Positions 37,265 to 49,133 of a stretch of 64,000 nt of DNA are shown here, piece after piece. Below the pieces are notes generated by a model, which saw only the letters and a program-made list of their open reading frames with translations, did no database searches and had not been told where the DNA came from. Each line of letters begins with the position of its first letter. The first letter of the stretch is position 1. This DNA comes from Marinithermofilum abyssi (GTDB taxonomy: Bacteria; Bacillota; Bacilli; Thermoactinomycetales; DSM-45169), in NCBI RefSeq assembly GCF_014641195.1, contig NZ_BMHQ01000004.1:208735-272734 (forward strand). Direction: 5' to 3'. The position numbers and the translations under genes are program-made.

Positions 37265-39403
37265 ATGAAGGAAACGGATGTACCGAAGCGGCGGGGTTTG
37301 CGTCGTATGGAGCTTTCGGAGAAATGGAGAAAGAGCGTACGTCTCCGATTGGGACTATACGGAATGATGGCCCTTTGCTGCTATGTTTTATTGATGGGCG
37401 ATGTGATGCCCCAACAGTACGGCAATCTGTCGCCCGGACAAGTAAGTGACCAAACGATTGTTTCTCCGGTAACCAAGGTGGATACGGCGGCCACGGAAGA
37501 AGCAAAGGAACAGGCGGCGCAATCTGTCGGACCTCAATATGCTGTGGACGATCAGATGACCGATCGGCAATTAAACAGTTTGGACGCGATTTACGCCGAC
37601 GTCCGCCGCTACCTGGCCGACGCTTCCCTTTCGGAGAAAGAGAAAGTGGAGCATCTGAAAGATCGTTTGCCTTCGGGTCTCTCCGATGAGTTTTACCAGA
37701 AGCTGATGCGTATCAAAACGGATCAGTTGACGGATATGCGGCTAACCAGCCGGGATATTTTGAGAAATGCTCTTTCTGAAGGCGTGCGGGAAGACGAGGT
37801 CGAAAAAAAGCGGGATGAAGTGGATCGGGCATTGGTGACCTCAGCTTTGGGTAGCCACGCCCGTTTTGTTGTCCGGGATCTGGTTCGGACGATGATCATT
37901 CCCAATGAATTGTATGATGCTGAGCGAACCGAAAAATTAAGAGAAGCAGCCAGAGAAAGCGTTGAGCCGGTTCCCATCCGCAAGGGGGAAACCATCGTCG
38001 CCGAGGGAGATGTCGTAACGGCGGACCAGCATCGAAAACTTGAAGAGCTCGGGTTGTTGCGGGATTCCATCCGGTGGTGGGCGTATATCGGCCTGATTCT
38101 GTTGGTATGCGTGATCATCGGCTTATTGTATGCTTTTGTCCATCGTTTTCGTCCGGATCTGCATCAGGACAATATGAAGGTTCTGATGCTACATACGGTG
38201 TTTTTGTTAACCCTGGGAGGCATGAAGGTGGTCAGCCTGGGGCAAAACTTGGAATGGAGTACGATCGGGTATCTTGCTCCCGCTGCACTGGGAACCATGC
38301 TGCTTACGTTGCTGTTGGATGCAAAGTTGGCATTATGGTGCAACCTGCTGTTTTCCCTTGCAGCTGCACTGCTTTTCAATGCAGAGAATCATTTCTTGTT
38401 TGATTTTCGTTATGGTGTGGTCGCTCTTGTCAGTGGTTCGGCTGCGGCTTTTGCACTGGACGGTGTAAGGAATCGAACCTCCATTCTTCGGGCGGGGCTG
38501 GCTGCATCGGGCTCTTCGGCGGTGGCGATCTCGGCGGTGCATGCACTGGTTCCGGTGGATGGGGATGTGGAAACCCTGCTGCAATCGTTGGCATTCGGCA
38601 TTGCCAGCGGATTGTTTTCCGCCGTGATGACGATCGGCTTTTTGCAACACTTGGAAACCGTATTTGACATCCTATCTCCCTTGCGGTTGCTGGAGCTGTC
38701 CAACCCCAATCATCCGCTACTGAGGAAACTGCTCACCCAAACTCCCGGCACCTATCACCACTCCATCATGGTGGGCAATCTGGCCGAAGCGGCGGCGGAA
38801 GCGATTGGTGCCAACGGTTTGCTGGCCAGGGTGGGAGCTTATTATCATGATGTGGGCAAAACGAAGCGGCCGCAATTTTTCATCGAGAACCAGATGCATA
38901 AGGAAAACCCCCATGACAAGCTCTCCCCCAATTTGAGCAAATCGATTATCTTGTCCCACACGCGGGATGGAGTGGAAATGTTGAAAGAACACGATATCCC
39001 CAAGCCTATTCGGGATATTGCCGCGCAACATCATGGAACCACGTTGCTTAAGTATTTCTATTACAAAGCGAAGCAGCAGAGTGAAGGGTCCCAGGTGCTG
39101 GAAGAGGATTACCGTTATCCCGGGCCGAAAGCCCAATTCAAAGAAGCGGCAATCGTAGGAATCGCCGACTGTGTGGAAGCGGCTGTCCGTTCTTTGGCCC
39201 GGCCGACGCCGGATCGCATTGAATCGATGGTACGAAAAATCATTCAGGAACGGCTGGAGGACGGTCAGTTGAATGAATGTGATTTGACCCTGAAGGAACT
39301 GGACCTGATCGCCCGGAGTATGTGCGAAACTTTGCAGGGCATTTTTCACTCCAGAATCGAATACCCTGAAGATGTATCAGGCAAAGGAGCCAAGCTTGCA
39401 TGA
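37265..39403 (+). CDS. pgpH: Cyclic-di-AMP phosphodiesterase PgpH
   Basis: The 712-residue protein has an N-terminal membrane segment, a large outer 7TMR-HDED-like domain (about residues 40-280), a block of membrane helices (about 280-480) and a cytoplasmic HD domain. The HD motif is in GAYYHDVGKTKRPQFF. PgpH hydrolyses c-di-AMP and so affects osmotic balance and cell-wall homeostasis. ATG 37265 has AAGGAGAG upstream. The stop overlaps the ATG of ybeY. Confidence 0.95.
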   Translation: MKETDVPKRRGLRRMELSEKWRKSVRLRLGLYGMMALCCYVLLMGDVMPQQYGNLSPGQVSDQTIVSPVTKVDTAATEEAKEQAAQSVGPQYAVDDQMTDRQLNSLDAIYADVRRYLADASLSEKEKVEHLKDRLPSGLSDEFYQKLMRIKTDQLTDMRLTSRDILRNALSEGVREDEVEKKRDEVDRALVTSALGSHARFVVRDLVRTMIIPNELYDAERTEKLREAARESVEPVPIRKGETIVAEGDVVTADQHRKLEELGLLRDSIRWWAYIGLILLVCVIIGLLYAFVHRFRPDLHQDNMKVLMLHTVFLLTLGGMKVVSLGQNLEWSTIGYLAPAALGTMLLTLLLDAKLALWCNLLFSLAAALLFNAENHFLFDFRYGVVALVSGSAAAFALDGVRNRTSILRAGLAASGSSAVAISAVHALVPVDGDVETLLQSLAFGIASGLFSAVMTIGFLQHLETVFDILSPLRLLELSNPNHPLLRKLLTQTPGTYHHSIMVGNLAEAAAEAIGANGLLARVGAYYHDVGKTKRPQFFIENQMHKENPHDKLSPNLSKSIILSHTRDGVEMLKEHDIPKPIRDIAAQHHGTTLLKYFYYKAKQQSEGSQVLEEDYRYPGPKAQFKEAAIVGIADCVEAAVRSLARPTPDRIESMVRKIIQERLEDGQLNECDLTLKELDLIARSMCETLQGIFHSRIEYPEDVSGKGAKLA

Positions 39404-39861
39404 ACCTGAAAGTGGACATAGAACAACAGACACCGGTAGCGGACAAAGCCGTTCTGAAATGGATCAAACGTTGTCTGTCAACAGCAGCGGAAATGGAAGA
39501 GCTTCCACCTGCCGAGGTGGCGGTCACTTTGGTGAACAATGAGGAAATTCATCGGTTGAACCGGGACTACCGGGGAGTGGATCGGCCGACTGATGTGTTG
39601 TCCTTTCCGCAGTGGGAGCCGGATGAAGAGTGGATCGTGGCCGAAGGGGAAAGGGTCCCCTTGGGAGATATTGTGATCTCTGTACCGAAGGCTGAGGAGC
39701 AGGCAAGAGAATACGGACACTCTTTTACAAGAGAAATCGGCTTTTTATCTGTTCACGGTTTTCTGCATCTGCTCGGTTATGATCACGGTACCGAAGAAGA
39801 AGAGAAAGAGATGTTCTCCCGTCAGGAAACCATCCTGTCCCGAGTCGATTTGAGAAGGTAG
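39400..39861 (+). CDS. ybeY: Endoribonuclease YbeY
   Basis: The 153-residue metalloprotein matures the 16S rRNA 3' end and takes part in ribosome quality control. It has the zinc-binding HGFLHLLGYDH motif near residue 122. The ATG overlaps the pgpH stop by 4 nt, and dgkA follows after 10 nt, as in B. subtilis. Confidence 0.96.
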   Translation: MNLKVDIEQQTPVADKAVLKWIKRCLSTAAEMEELPPAEVAVTLVNNEEIHRLNRDYRGVDRPTDVLSFPQWEPDEEWIVAEGERVPLGDIVISVPKAEEQAREYGHSFTREIGFLSVHGFLHLLGYDHGTEEEEKEMFSRQETILSRVDLRR

Positions 39862-39871
39862 GGATTTCGCC

Positions 39872-40558
39872 ATGTGGTTGTCCAAGGTGCTACGAAGTTT
39901 TCGGTTTGCCTTGGAAGGATTAAAATACACACTTGTCAGTCAACGAAATATGCGCATTCATTTTTTGGCTGCCTTATGTGTGTTGGGATTCAGCTTGTAC
40001 CTGCCCTTAAGTAAGTTGGAAGTATTGTTGCTCTTTGTCTCCATCGTCTTGGTATTGTTGGCGGAATTGTTCAATACCGCGGTGGAGGCTGTGGTGGATA
40101 TGGTAACCAAAGATTTTCATCCTCTGGCCAAAGTAGCGAAAGACGTGGCGGCAGGAGCGGTTTTGCTGAGTGCGGGGTTGGCTGTTATCGTGGGAATCAG
40201 CGTCTTTTACCCTTATCTTGATTTGGCCATGCAGACCTTTGAATTTGCCCCCTATCCTCCCAATATCGGATTGGCGGCATTGATTGTATTTGATTTTTTC
40301 CTCACCCTGATCTTAAAAGCCTGGATACACCGGTTGGAAAAACCGCAGTGGGAGCCGAGCATGACGACTTCTCTGGCTTTTTGCATCGCTACCCTGTTGG
40401 TTCGAATGATTAATAACTTATTGGTTACGATCTTAGTCACCCTGTTGTCTGCCTTGCTCATTGGAACCCGGTTGCGCATTCGGACGCGGAAGCGGCCGGT
40501 GCTCCTGGGGGCGGTGCTGGGGATTGTGGTGGGCATCTTGGGTATACAATTGTTATAA
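39872..40558 (+). CDS. dgkA: Diacylglycerol/undecaprenol kinase DgkA with a degenerate PAP2-like C-terminal domain
   Basis: The 228-residue protein is almost twice the usual DgkA length (about 120). Residues 1-115 are DgkA: RNMRIHFLAA, the catalytic and metal-binding LAELFNTAVEAVVD (Glu65, Asn68, Glu72) and KVAKDVAAGAVLL. Residues 130-228 add about four membrane helices and resemble a PAP2 phosphatase, with KPQWEPSMTTSLAF where PAP2 enzymes have K...RPS...PSGH. The histidines are missing (Leu168 stands at one) and the later SRxxxxxHxxxD motif is also degraded. So the kinase looks intact and the phosphatase part inactive. Confidence 0.85.
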   Translation: MWLSKVLRSFRFALEGLKYTLVSQRNMRIHFLAALCVLGFSLYLPLSKLEVLLLFVSIVLVLLAELFNTAVEAVVDMVTKDFHPLAKVAKDVAAGAVLLSAGLAVIVGISVFYPYLDLAMQTFEFAPYPPNIGLAALIVFDFFLTLILKAWIHRLEKPQWEPSMTTSLAFCIATLLVRMINNLLVTILVTLLSALLIGTRLRIRTRKRPVLLGAVLGIVVGILGIQLL

Positions 40559-40596
40559 AGGAAAAAGGAACCGCCGGAAAGGGGAATTGCCCGGGG

Positions 40597-42597
<2,001 letters not shown>

Positions 42598-42697
42598 TAC
42601 ATGGAAACAATATCTAACCGATCCGAGTTATACTCCGGAGGTTCCAGGTCATCCTAAACGATGTAGATAAACATGTCAGCGGAAAGGATGATGCTGG

Positions 42698-42832
42698 TTG
42701 CGCAACTTTTCCTGGAATTGTTTTGCTGTGACTGGCAGTATCGACGCATACCTGTTATTTAAGGATGCGGAAGCCCACAGCCGGAGTGACGCCGAGTCTG
42801 CTGAGCGGGGAGAGGAGGACCCGGACGGTTAG
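42698..42832 (+). CDS. yqzL: YqzL-like small protein
   Basis: A 44-residue frame starts at TTG 42698 with GGAAAGGATG about 9 nt upstream. It encodes a peptide beginning LRNFSWNCFAVTGSIDAYLL, close to the YqzL family (aromatic start, TGxIDxYLLFK), and has an acidic tail. B. subtilis has yqzL in the same place between era and recO. Its function is unknown. It is easily missed because it is short and uses TTG. Confidence 0.8.
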   Translation: MRNFSWNCFAVTGSIDAYLLFKDAEAHSRSDAESAERGEEDPDG

Positions 42833-42855
42833 AAGAGAAGGGGAATCGGATCAGG

Positions 42856-43611
42856 ATGTTGAGAAAGTTGGAAGGGATCGTTCTCCGAACCAAAGATTAC
42901 GGTGAAAGCCACAAAGTCGTCAACCTGTACACCAAGGAACGGGGAAAAATGGCGGTCATGGCCCGGGGAGCCAAAAAGCCGAAAAGCCGTTTGGCCGCTG
43001 TAGCCCAACCTTTTATCCACGCCCAATTTCTTTGTTTCGAAGGTAGCGGCATGGGAACCCTTTCTCAGGGAGACATCCTGAATTCCCATTATCCTCTTCG
43101 GTCGGATTTATACCTGACTGCTTATGCGGCTTATCTGGCGGAATTATTGGATCAGTCGACGGAAGAAAGAGAGCCCCAACCGACGCTGTTTGAATGGTTC
43201 CGTTCCTCTTTGGAACATTTGGAAGGGGGGACGGACCCCGATATTTTGGCCCGGATGTTTGAATTGAAAATGCTGGATACGGCGGGTTACCGTCCTTTCT
43301 TGGACGGATGCGTCTCATGCCGAGCCACGGAACGGCCCCTGGGCTTCAGTGTCAGCCAGGGTGGTTTTTTGTGTCTGGATTGCGCGGAACAGCGGCGGCA
43401 ACAAGTCATCCCCCTGTCTACGCCGGCTGCCAGGATATTAAAACTGTTGCAGCGGATCTCCCCGGATCGCTTAGGTCAGGTCGAAGTGAAACCGGAGACG
43501 AAAGCTCAATTGGAAAAAGCGATGGGAGCCTTTATAGATGAATACGGGGGATTTCATCTCAAATCCCGCACTTTTTTGGATCGGATGCGGTCAGATGGTC
43601 TGATCGATTGA
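42856..43611 (+). CDS. recO: DNA repair protein RecO
   Basis: The 251-residue recombination mediator helps load RecA onto SSB-coated DNA. It has the N-terminal OB fold (LEGIVLRTKDYGESHKVV) and a C-terminal zinc module with CVSCRATERPL and LCLDCAEQ. The start follows AAGGGGAATC. It comes 23 nt after yqzL. Confidence 0.95.
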   Translation: MLRKLEGIVLRTKDYGESHKVVNLYTKERGKMAVMARGAKKPKSRLAAVAQPFIHAQFLCFEGSGMGTLSQGDILNSHYPLRSDLYLTAYAAYLAELLDQSTEEREPQPTLFEWFRSSLEHLEGGTDPDILARMFELKMLDTAGYRPFLDGCVSCRATERPLGFSVSQGGFLCLDCAEQRRQQVIPLSTPAARILKLLQRISPDRLGQVEVKPETKAQLEKAMGAFIDEYGGFHLKSRTFLDRMRSDGLID

Positions 43612-43654
43612 CAAGGGACCGCAGTATTTGGTATATATACACTATCTGTTTGAA

Positions 43655-43902
43655 ATTGAACACGTGTGCGCGATGAGGGAACGGAGTAGCCGATCCTTTG
43701 TGACCAGCGAGTCGGGGATGGTGGGAGCCCGATGACAAAGACCGGTGAAGGGCAGTCTGGAGCGCCAGCAAAAGAGGGGACCGAGGTCCGGGAGAGATCC
43801 ATGGAGATGAATCCCGTTTCGGTCAAATAGGGTGGAACCGCGGGAAAACCTCCCGTCCCTATGGAATGGTCTCATTCTATATGGGGATGGCAGGTTTTTT
43901 AT
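43655..43902 (+). promoter_or_regulatory. T-box riboswitch controlling glyQS (Gly specifier GGC)
   Basis: The leader has a Stem I region, the specifier GGC at 43751-43753 (in TGAAGGGC, aligned with the TGG of the trpS leader), the T-box AGGGTGGAACCGCG (43829-43842) and a terminator hairpin (about 43849-43894) with a T-run to 43900. Glycyl T-boxes are known from many Firmicutes. Uncharged tRNA-Gly should stabilise the antiterminator. A promoter hexamer pair upstream (near 43615-43645) is not clear. Confidence 0.92.
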
Positions 43903-43937
43903 ATTTTATTTAGCGTTTTTTGGAGGTGCAAAACCCC

Positions 43938-44825
43938 GTGAACATGCAACAGATCATTCTTCGGTTGCAGTCGTATTGGAGTGAGCAGGGTTGCGTGCTG
44001 GCTCAGCCTTATGATGTGGAAAAAGGGGCCGGAACGATGAACCCGATGACGTTTTTGCGCTGCCTGGGGCCCGAGCCGTGGAACGTGGCTTATGTGGAAC
44101 CTTCCCGGCGTCCGGCGGATGGCCGTTATGGTGAAAACCCGAACCGCGTGTATCAGCATCACCAGTTTCAGGTGATTATGAAGCCTTCTCCGGATAATAT
44201 CCAGGAAGTGTATCTCGACAGCTTGAAAGCACTTGGGATCGACCCCCGGAAACACGATATCCGCTTCGTGGAAGACAACTGGGAAAACCCGGCCATGGGT
44301 GCGGCTGGCTTGGGTTGGGAAGTATGGCTGGACGGGATGGAAGTGACCCAGTTTACTTACTTCCAACAAATCGGCGGTCTGGAAGCGGATCCGGTTTCGG
44401 TGGAGATCACCTACGGATTGGAACGTTTGGCTTCCTATATTCAGGATAAAGAAAACATCTATGATCTGACCTGGGTAGACGGGGTTACTTACGGGGACAT
44501 TTTCAAACAGCCCGAGTATGAGCATTCCAAGTATTCTTTTGAAGTATCCGACGCACAGAAATTGTTCCGCTGGTTTGACGAGTATGAGGGAGAAGCTCTG
44601 CGGGCCTTAGATGAAAAGCTAGTATTTGCTGCCTATGATTACATTTTGAAATGCTCCCATACTTTCAACCTGTTGGATGCACGGGGCGCGATCAGTGTAA
44701 CGGAACGCACCGGATATCTGGGGCGTGTACGGAACCTGGCCCGCCGTTGTGCCAAAACCTACGTGGAAGAACGGGAACGTCTCGGTTTCCCGCTGTTGAA
44801 AGAAGGAGGGGAACAGCATGGCTGA
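43938..44825 (+). CDS. glyQ: Glycine-tRNA ligase alpha subunit
   Basis: The 295-residue alpha chain carries the class II catalytic core of the heterotetrameric glycyl-tRNA synthetase. Motifs include [31 protein letters not shown] and [11 protein letters not shown] 43938 gives [14 protein letters not shown], matching family N-termini, with GGAGG 11 nt upstream. It overlaps glyS by 8 nt. Confidence 0.96.
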   Translation: MNMQQIILRLQSYWSEQGCVLAQPYDVEKGAGTMNPMTFLRCLGPEPWNVAYVEPSRRPADGRYGENPNRVYQHHQFQVIMKPSPDNIQEVYLDSLKALGIDPRKHDIRFVEDNWENPAMGAAGLGWEVWLDGMEVTQFTYFQQIGGLEADPVSVEITYGLERLASYIQDKENIYDLTWVDGVTYGDIFKQPEYEHSKYSFEVSDAQKLFRWFDEYEGEALRALDEKLVFAAYDYILKCSHTFNLLDARGAISVTERTGYLGRVRNLARRCAKTYVEERERLGFPLLKEGGEQHG

Positions 44826-46908
44826 ACGGGATCTGCTGGTGGAAATCGGATGTGAAGAAATCCCGGCGCGTTTTGTGGAAGGCGCCTTGAAACAGTTGGA
44901 TCAGAAGTTGACGGCGTGGCTGAAAGAAAACCGCATCGACTTCGCCCGATCCCGCACGTATGCCACTCCCCGGCGGTTGGCAGTACTGGTGGAAGCGGTG
45001 GGTGAAAAGCAGCCGGATGTGGAAGAAGAAGTACGGGGTCCGGCCAAGCGGATTGCTGTAGACGCAGAGGGCAACTGGACCAAGGCGGCGGAAGGATTTG
45101 CGCGTAAACAGGGATTGTCCGTCGATGAACTGGTGTTGGAGGAGCACAAAGGGGAAACCTATGTCTTCGCAAAAAAACATCAGGAAGGCCGGCTGACCGC
45201 TGACCTGCTGCGGGAAGGGTTGCCGGAACTGTTGAGCTCGCTTCATTTTCCGAAAACGATGCGCTGGGGCAGCCGTCGGACCCGGTTTATCCGTCCTGTC
45301 CGGTGGATGGTCTGTCTCTTCGGAGAAGAAACGGTCCCCGTGGAATGGGCGGGTGTAACTGCGGGCAATCGCACCCGCGGTCACCGTTTTCTCGGAGAAG
45401 AGGCGGTTGTATCCTCGCCTGGCGAATATACCGACATCCTGCGGAAACAGTATGTGATCGCCGATCCTTCTGAACGGCGACAAAAGATTTTGGATCAGCT
45501 TCGTCAGTTGGAAGAAAAGAAAGGATGGAAAATCCCTGTCGATGAGGGGCTGCTGGATGAGGTCACCTATCTGGTGGAATATCCCACTGCTCTCTACGGC
45601 ACATTTGATGAGGAGTATCTCGCCATACCCGCGCCGGTGCTGATTACCACCATGCGGGAACATCAGCGCTACTTTCCGGTGGAGGACAGCGAGGGCAATT
45701 TGTTGGCTCACTTTATTACCGTACGTAACGGGAATGATCAATCGCTGGATCAAGTGGCCAAAGGGAACGAAAAGGTGCTGTCCGCCCGGCTGGCCGACGC
45801 CCGTTTCTTCTATGAAGAAGACCTAAAGCTGCCGATTGAGAAGGCAGTAAAGCGGTTGGATAAGGTGGTTTACTTCGATGAGCTGGGAACCGTCGGAGAT
45901 CAGGTGCGGCGTATCCGGTCGATGGTGCTGCAACTGGCCGATCGGTTGGGTTTTTCCGATACCGAAGTGGACAAACTGCGTCGGGCTGCGGAAATCGCCA
46001 AATTCGACCTGTCCACGCATATGGTGGACGAGTTCCCCGAATTGAGTGGAGTGATGGGGAAAGAGTATGCCCGTAAGGCAGGGGAAGATGAAGCCGTGGC
46101 AGAAGCCATTTTGGAACACCATTATCCCCGCTTTGCCGGTGACCGGCTTCCCGCCTCCACCTTGGGTGCTTTGATCAGCGTGGCGGACAAAGTGGATGCG
46201 GTGGTATCTGCTTTTGCTATCGGGATTCAACCGACCGGCTCCCAAGATCCTTACGGTTTGCGCCGCCGGGCGGCAGGCGTGATTCAGATCCTAATCGACC
46301 AAGCCTGGAAATCCATTTCCCTCAAAGAGTTGATTTCCATCGCGCTGGACCGGCTATCCGTGGATGGTTGGCTGAAGCGTCCGGCAGACGAGGTACGGGA
46401 AGAGCTGATGCAGTTCTTTGCTCTGCGTTTGAAAGCCGTCCTTCAAGAGGAAGGGATTCGCTACGATATTATCGACGCGGTGCTGGCTGCAGATATCACC
46501 CGGCCGAAATTGGTGCTGGACAAAGCGCGGGTATTGGCCGAACAGGTGGAGCAGGAAGATTTCAAGAACGTCGTGGAAGCTTTCAGCCGCGCGGCCAACC
46601 TGGCAGAGAAAGCCAAGGAAGGCGTGGAAGTGGATCGGGACTACATGAGCTCCAAAGAAGAACATGCCCTTCACGGAGCTTACCAAGAAGCGTCTCTTTC
46701 CTTTGCCGAAGGCATGTCCAAACGGGATGCCCGTAAAATGTACGAAGCACTGGTCAATCTGGCTCCGGTCATCCACGAGTTTTTCGAACATGTTTTGGTA
46801 ATGGCGGAAGATGATCGAGTGAGAAACAATCGATTGGCGCTGCTTCGGCAGATCAACCAGTTGGTTAGCCAATTTGCTGCCTTTAAACATATCGTGTTTG
46901 CTTCCTGA
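44818..46908 (+). CDS. glyS: Glycine-tRNA ligase beta subunit
   Basis: The 696-residue beta chain binds tRNA-Gly and completes the synthetase. It starts [19 protein letters not shown], contains the HD-like central region ([19 protein letters not shown]) and the C-terminal anticodon-binding helices. Length and overlap with glyQ are normal for the family. Confidence 0.96.
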   Translation: MAERDLLVEIGCEEIPARFVEGALKQLDQKLTAWLKENRIDFARSRTYATPRRLAVLVEAVGEKQPDVEEEVRGPAKRIAVDAEGNWTKAAEGFARKQGLSVDELVLEEHKGETYVFAKKHQEGRLTADLLREGLPELLSSLHFPKTMRWGSRRTRFIRPVRWMVCLFGEETVPVEWAGVTAGNRTRGHRFLGEEAVVSSPGEYTDILRKQYVIADPSERRQKILDQLRQLEEKKGWKIPVDEGLLDEVTYLVEYPTALYGTFDEEYLAIPAPVLITTMREHQRYFPVEDSEGNLLAHFITVRNGNDQSLDQVAKGNEKVLSARLADARFFYEEDLKLPIEKAVKRLDKVVYFDELGTVGDQVRRIRSMVLQLADRLGFSDTEVDKLRRAAEIAKFDLSTHMVDEFPELSGVMGKEYARKAGEDEAVAEAILEHHYPRFAGDRLPASTLGALISVADKVDAVVSAFAIGIQPTGSQDPYGLRRRAAGVIQILIDQAWKSISLKELISIALDRLSVDGWLKRPADEVREELMQFFALRLKAVLQEEGIRYDIIDAVLAADITRPKLVLDKARVLAEQVEQEDFKNVVEAFSRAANLAEKAKEGVEVDRDYMSSKEEHALHGAYQEASLSFAEGMSKRDARKMYEALVNLAPVIHEFFEHVLVMAEDDRVRNNRLALLRQINQLVSQFAAFKHIVFAS

Positions 46909-46912
46909 TAAG

Positions 46913-46949
46913 AAAAGGACCGGTCTTTGTTATAGAGGCCGGTCCTTTT
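46913..46949 (+). terminator. Terminator of glyQS
   Basis: An 11-bp stem (46913-46923 with 46939-46949) ending in TTTT, directly before repeat copy D. A related hairpin with the same GACCGG/CCGGTC stem lies at 47283-47307 after the repeat. Confidence 0.75.
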
Positions 46950-46950
46950 A

Positions 46951-47253
46951 GATTGCTAACAAAGTCCAACTTCGGGAGGAGCGATCTTTGACGGCGTACC
47001 CGGGTTTGATGTGTGGGGCCGAGGCAAAAAGCGAGCCATCGTGCTATCTTAGAGCAATCGATTCAGGTGCGAGGTTCTTATACCCGCGGGCATACAAAGC
47101 ATTTCCTTCGGCTCGCACTTTGGTTATCGCAAGGGAGCACAAGTCGTGCATTTGTCGCTCCGCTTCAAAGTCAAGCTATATTTCGGAACGCACGGTATCA
47201 CACGTCGGAGAGGGAGAGATTACTGTGTTCATGAGGCTTGTTATCAATCTGAG
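46951..47253 (+). repeat. Dispersed intergenic repeat, copy D
   Basis: About 303 bp between two similar terminator hairpins. It starts GATTGCTAACAAAGTCC and ends GGCTTGTTATCAATCTGA. It shares with copy A the core GGAGCGATCTTTGACGGCGT (46978-46997) and GGCAAAAAGCGAGC (47023-47036). The orientation equals copy C. Short frames inside it have no support as genes. Confidence 0.7.
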
Positions 47254-47278
47254 GATTGGGCTGTCGGATTTGATCGAT

Positions 47279-47307
47279 GAAAAAGACCGGCTTTTTATGC
47301 CGGTCTT
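47279..47307. terminator. Terminator between repeat D and the convergent TIM-barrel gene
   Basis: A 9-bp stem (47283-47291 with 47299-47307). The A-run on its left gives a T-run on the minus strand, so it mainly ends the 47315-48235 gene. Confidence 0.7.
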
Positions 47308-47314
47308 GTTGTCT

Positions 47315-48235
47315 TCAGCGTTTTTTTAATTGGCGCAGGGGTTTAAGTGCGTCTTGCAGGTCTTGTTCCTTGCCGGTCGCCAGCAGAATCGGTATCTCGT
47401 CATCCACCTGTTCCGCGAATTCCAGCAGTTCCGGATATGCTTCTTCAGGGAAGGGGGTATGGGTGGTTTGCGGTGTATCTCCCCAGCTGACTGCATAAGA
47501 AAGGCGTACCAACACCGTGTTCTTTTGAACTTGCTGATAAAATTCGATCCAGTCACGAGTGGTATTCAGGATTTCTTTTTCTGTCGCACCCGCAAACAGG
47601 CTGCGGGAGCGGTGCATATAAGAGAGCACATTGGACGTGATCCGGGCGTTGGCAGTATCCAGGCAAATCTGCACCTCGGTTGCTTCCGCAATCCGCTGCA
47701 GGTGGCGCGGCGTGCGCAAAGCCGGGTAGATGAGGCCTTTTCCGGGTTCGAAGTAATGGTCACCGCCCATGGGTGCGTTTTCAATACACAGCTGAATGTT
47801 GTATTTCAGTGCCGTGGAATGCAGCTGTTCCAACTGTTCGATAATTTTTTCCACGTAGCGGGTTTTATAATCATGCAACCCGTTAAAGTCCTGGGGGCGG
47901 GCATCCAGATACTCAAATACCTCTCCCAGTGTGACAGCGGTTCCATGACAGACTACATAACGCAAGGAATCCTCTGAAAAGAGTGGCGCTACGGTTTTCA
48001 GCCAATACTCCCATTCTTCCAAGATAAAATCTGACGAGCCGAGTCCCATAGTCTTCGGGGCCCGGAAAGCGATAGGAGATGTATGAGTAGCTTGAAACAA
48101 GTCTTGCAACTCATCCTGTGTGTAGCGCGACGAGGGCAATTGCACTTCAACATGCTTCATCCCCTGATCCGCCACCTGATGTAATTCATGGAGTTCCGCT
48201 GATGTCGAAACAGCAAGCGGGTTGGAAAACAGCAT
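47315..48235 (-). CDS. Sugar-phosphate isomerase/epimerase-like TIM-barrel protein
   Basis: The 306-residue protein belongs to the xylose-isomerase-like TIM-barrel (AP-endonuclease 2) superfamily. Metal-ligand candidates are in VVCHGTAV, NIQLCIENAPMGG and VQICLDTANARI, in the order seen in these enzymes. The substrate is unknown. The ATG has GGAGGAG upstream on the minus strand. It is divergent from ccpN and may share regulation with it, but nothing in the sequence proves that. Confidence 0.75.
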   Translation of the reverse strand: MLFSNPLAVSTSAELHELHQVADQGMKHVEVQLPSSRYTQDELQDLFQATHTSPIAFRAPKTMGLGSSDFILEEWEYWLKTVAPLFSEDSLRYVVCHGTAVTLGEVFEYLDARPQDFNGLHDYKTRYVEKIIEQLEQLHSTALKYNIQLCIENAPMGGDHYFEPGKGLIYPALRTPRHLQRIAEATEVQICLDTANARITSNVLSYMHRSRSLFAGATEKEILNTTRDWIEFYQQVQKNTVLVRLSYAVSWGDTPQTTHTPFPEEAYPELLEFAEQVDDEIPILLATGKEQDLQDALKPLRQLKKR

Positions 48236-48371
48236 GTCAAACTCCTCCTAAATCCAACGTGTCCTTCACAATTTTATAGAGAAAAGGATCGTTTAGCAAT
48301 CTCGAATACAGTATTCCCCCCGCTTCTGGTGTCCATAGAAAAAAATGTGGCATCTCTCCTCAGGAAAATGG

Positions 48372-48409
48372 TTGCAGAAAAAAACATGTCGATATAGTAT
48401 ATACTATAT
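48372..48409 (+). promoter_or_regulatory. Promoter of ccpN-ppsR-ppdK with an 18-bp palindrome
   Basis: TTGCAG (48372-48377), a 17-nt spacer and TAGTAT (48395-48400), or alternatively TATACT at 48400-48405. The -10 region lies inside a perfect 18-bp palindrome (48392-48409, ATATAGTAT with ATACTATAT). It could be an operator, for example for autoregulation by CcpN, or an AT-rich coincidence. Confidence 0.5.
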
Positions 48410-48477
48410 AACGAAGAAGGTATTTAAGTATGACATATTGGTCTGGGTTTTGCTCATTGCAAAAGGAGGTGCAACCG

Positions 48478-49113
48478 ATAGAATTAACGAAACGCCAGGA
48501 GATGATTTTACAAATCGTCAAAGATGAAGGTCCAATCACTGGGGAACAAATCGCGGAGAAATTAAATCTTACCCGGGCCACTTTGCGGCCGGATTTGGCG
48601 ATATTGACCATGTCAGGGTTCCTGGATGCCCGCCCGCGTGTCGGATATTTTTATGCGGGGAAATCGGGCAATCAACTCTTGGGGGAACATGTGCGGAAGC
48701 TTTCCGTAAAGGACTATAAATCCGTACCCGTCGTGGTGAAAGAAGAAACCTCGGTTTATGATGCGATTTGTACGATGTTTTTGGAAGACGTAGGTACCTT
48801 ATTCGTGGTTAAAGAGGGCGGGATCTTGATTGGTGTTGTCTCCCGCAAAGACTTGCTGAAAAGCTCCATGGGAAATCAAGATCTGCAAACGATTCCCGTG
48901 GGAGTGATCATGACCCGTATGCCCAACATTGTCCGTTGTACCTTGGAAGACAGCCTCTCAGAAGCAGCTGCTAAACTGATCCGGTATCAGGTGGATGCTT
49001 TGCCGGTAGTGAAAGAGGCAGAGAACGGAGGCGGGCTGGAAGTGGTCGGCCGTATCACGAAAACCACGATTACCCGAGCATTCGTCGAATTGGGAGAAGA
49101 AGCAACTGTATAA
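48478..49113 (+). CDS. ccpN: CcpN-type transcriptional regulator (CBS-domain repressor), apparent AUA start
   Basis: The protein of about 211 residues has an N-terminal winged helix ([20 protein letters not shown], then [14 protein letters not shown]) and two CBS domains (about residues 70-200), like B. subtilis CcpN. That protein represses gluconeogenic genes and responds to ATP/ADP. The conserved part begins at I-E-L-T-K-R-Q. Its first codon, ATA at 48478, has a perfect AAGGAGGTG with 8-nt spacing. An ATG at 48430 gives 16 unconserved extra residues (GAAGAAGG upstream), and GTG 48469 overlaps the Shine-Dalgarno sequence. So AUA is the best-placed start. Next come ppsR and ppdK, a gluconeogenic pair. 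Confidence 0.85.
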   Translation: MELTKRQEMILQIVKDEGPITGEQIAEKLNLTRATLRPDLAILTMSGFLDARPRVGYFYAGKSGNQLLGEHVRKLSVKDYKSVPVVVKEETSVYDAICTMFLEDVGTLFVVKEGGILIGVVSRKDLLKSSMGNQDLQTIPVGVIMTRMPNIVRCTLEDSLSEAAAKLIRYQVDALPVVKEAENGGGLEVVGRITKTTITRAFVELGEEATV

Positions 49114-49133
49114 GTGCCAGGGAGGGAAGAACC

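Noticed and set aside
46988-47329. 113-codon frame inside repeat copy D
   Set aside because: It lies within a degenerate non-coding repeat. The other copies do not keep a frame.
47330-47977. 215-codon plus-strand frame
   Set aside because: Antisense to the TIM-barrel gene and overlapping a terminator region. No ribosome-binding site.
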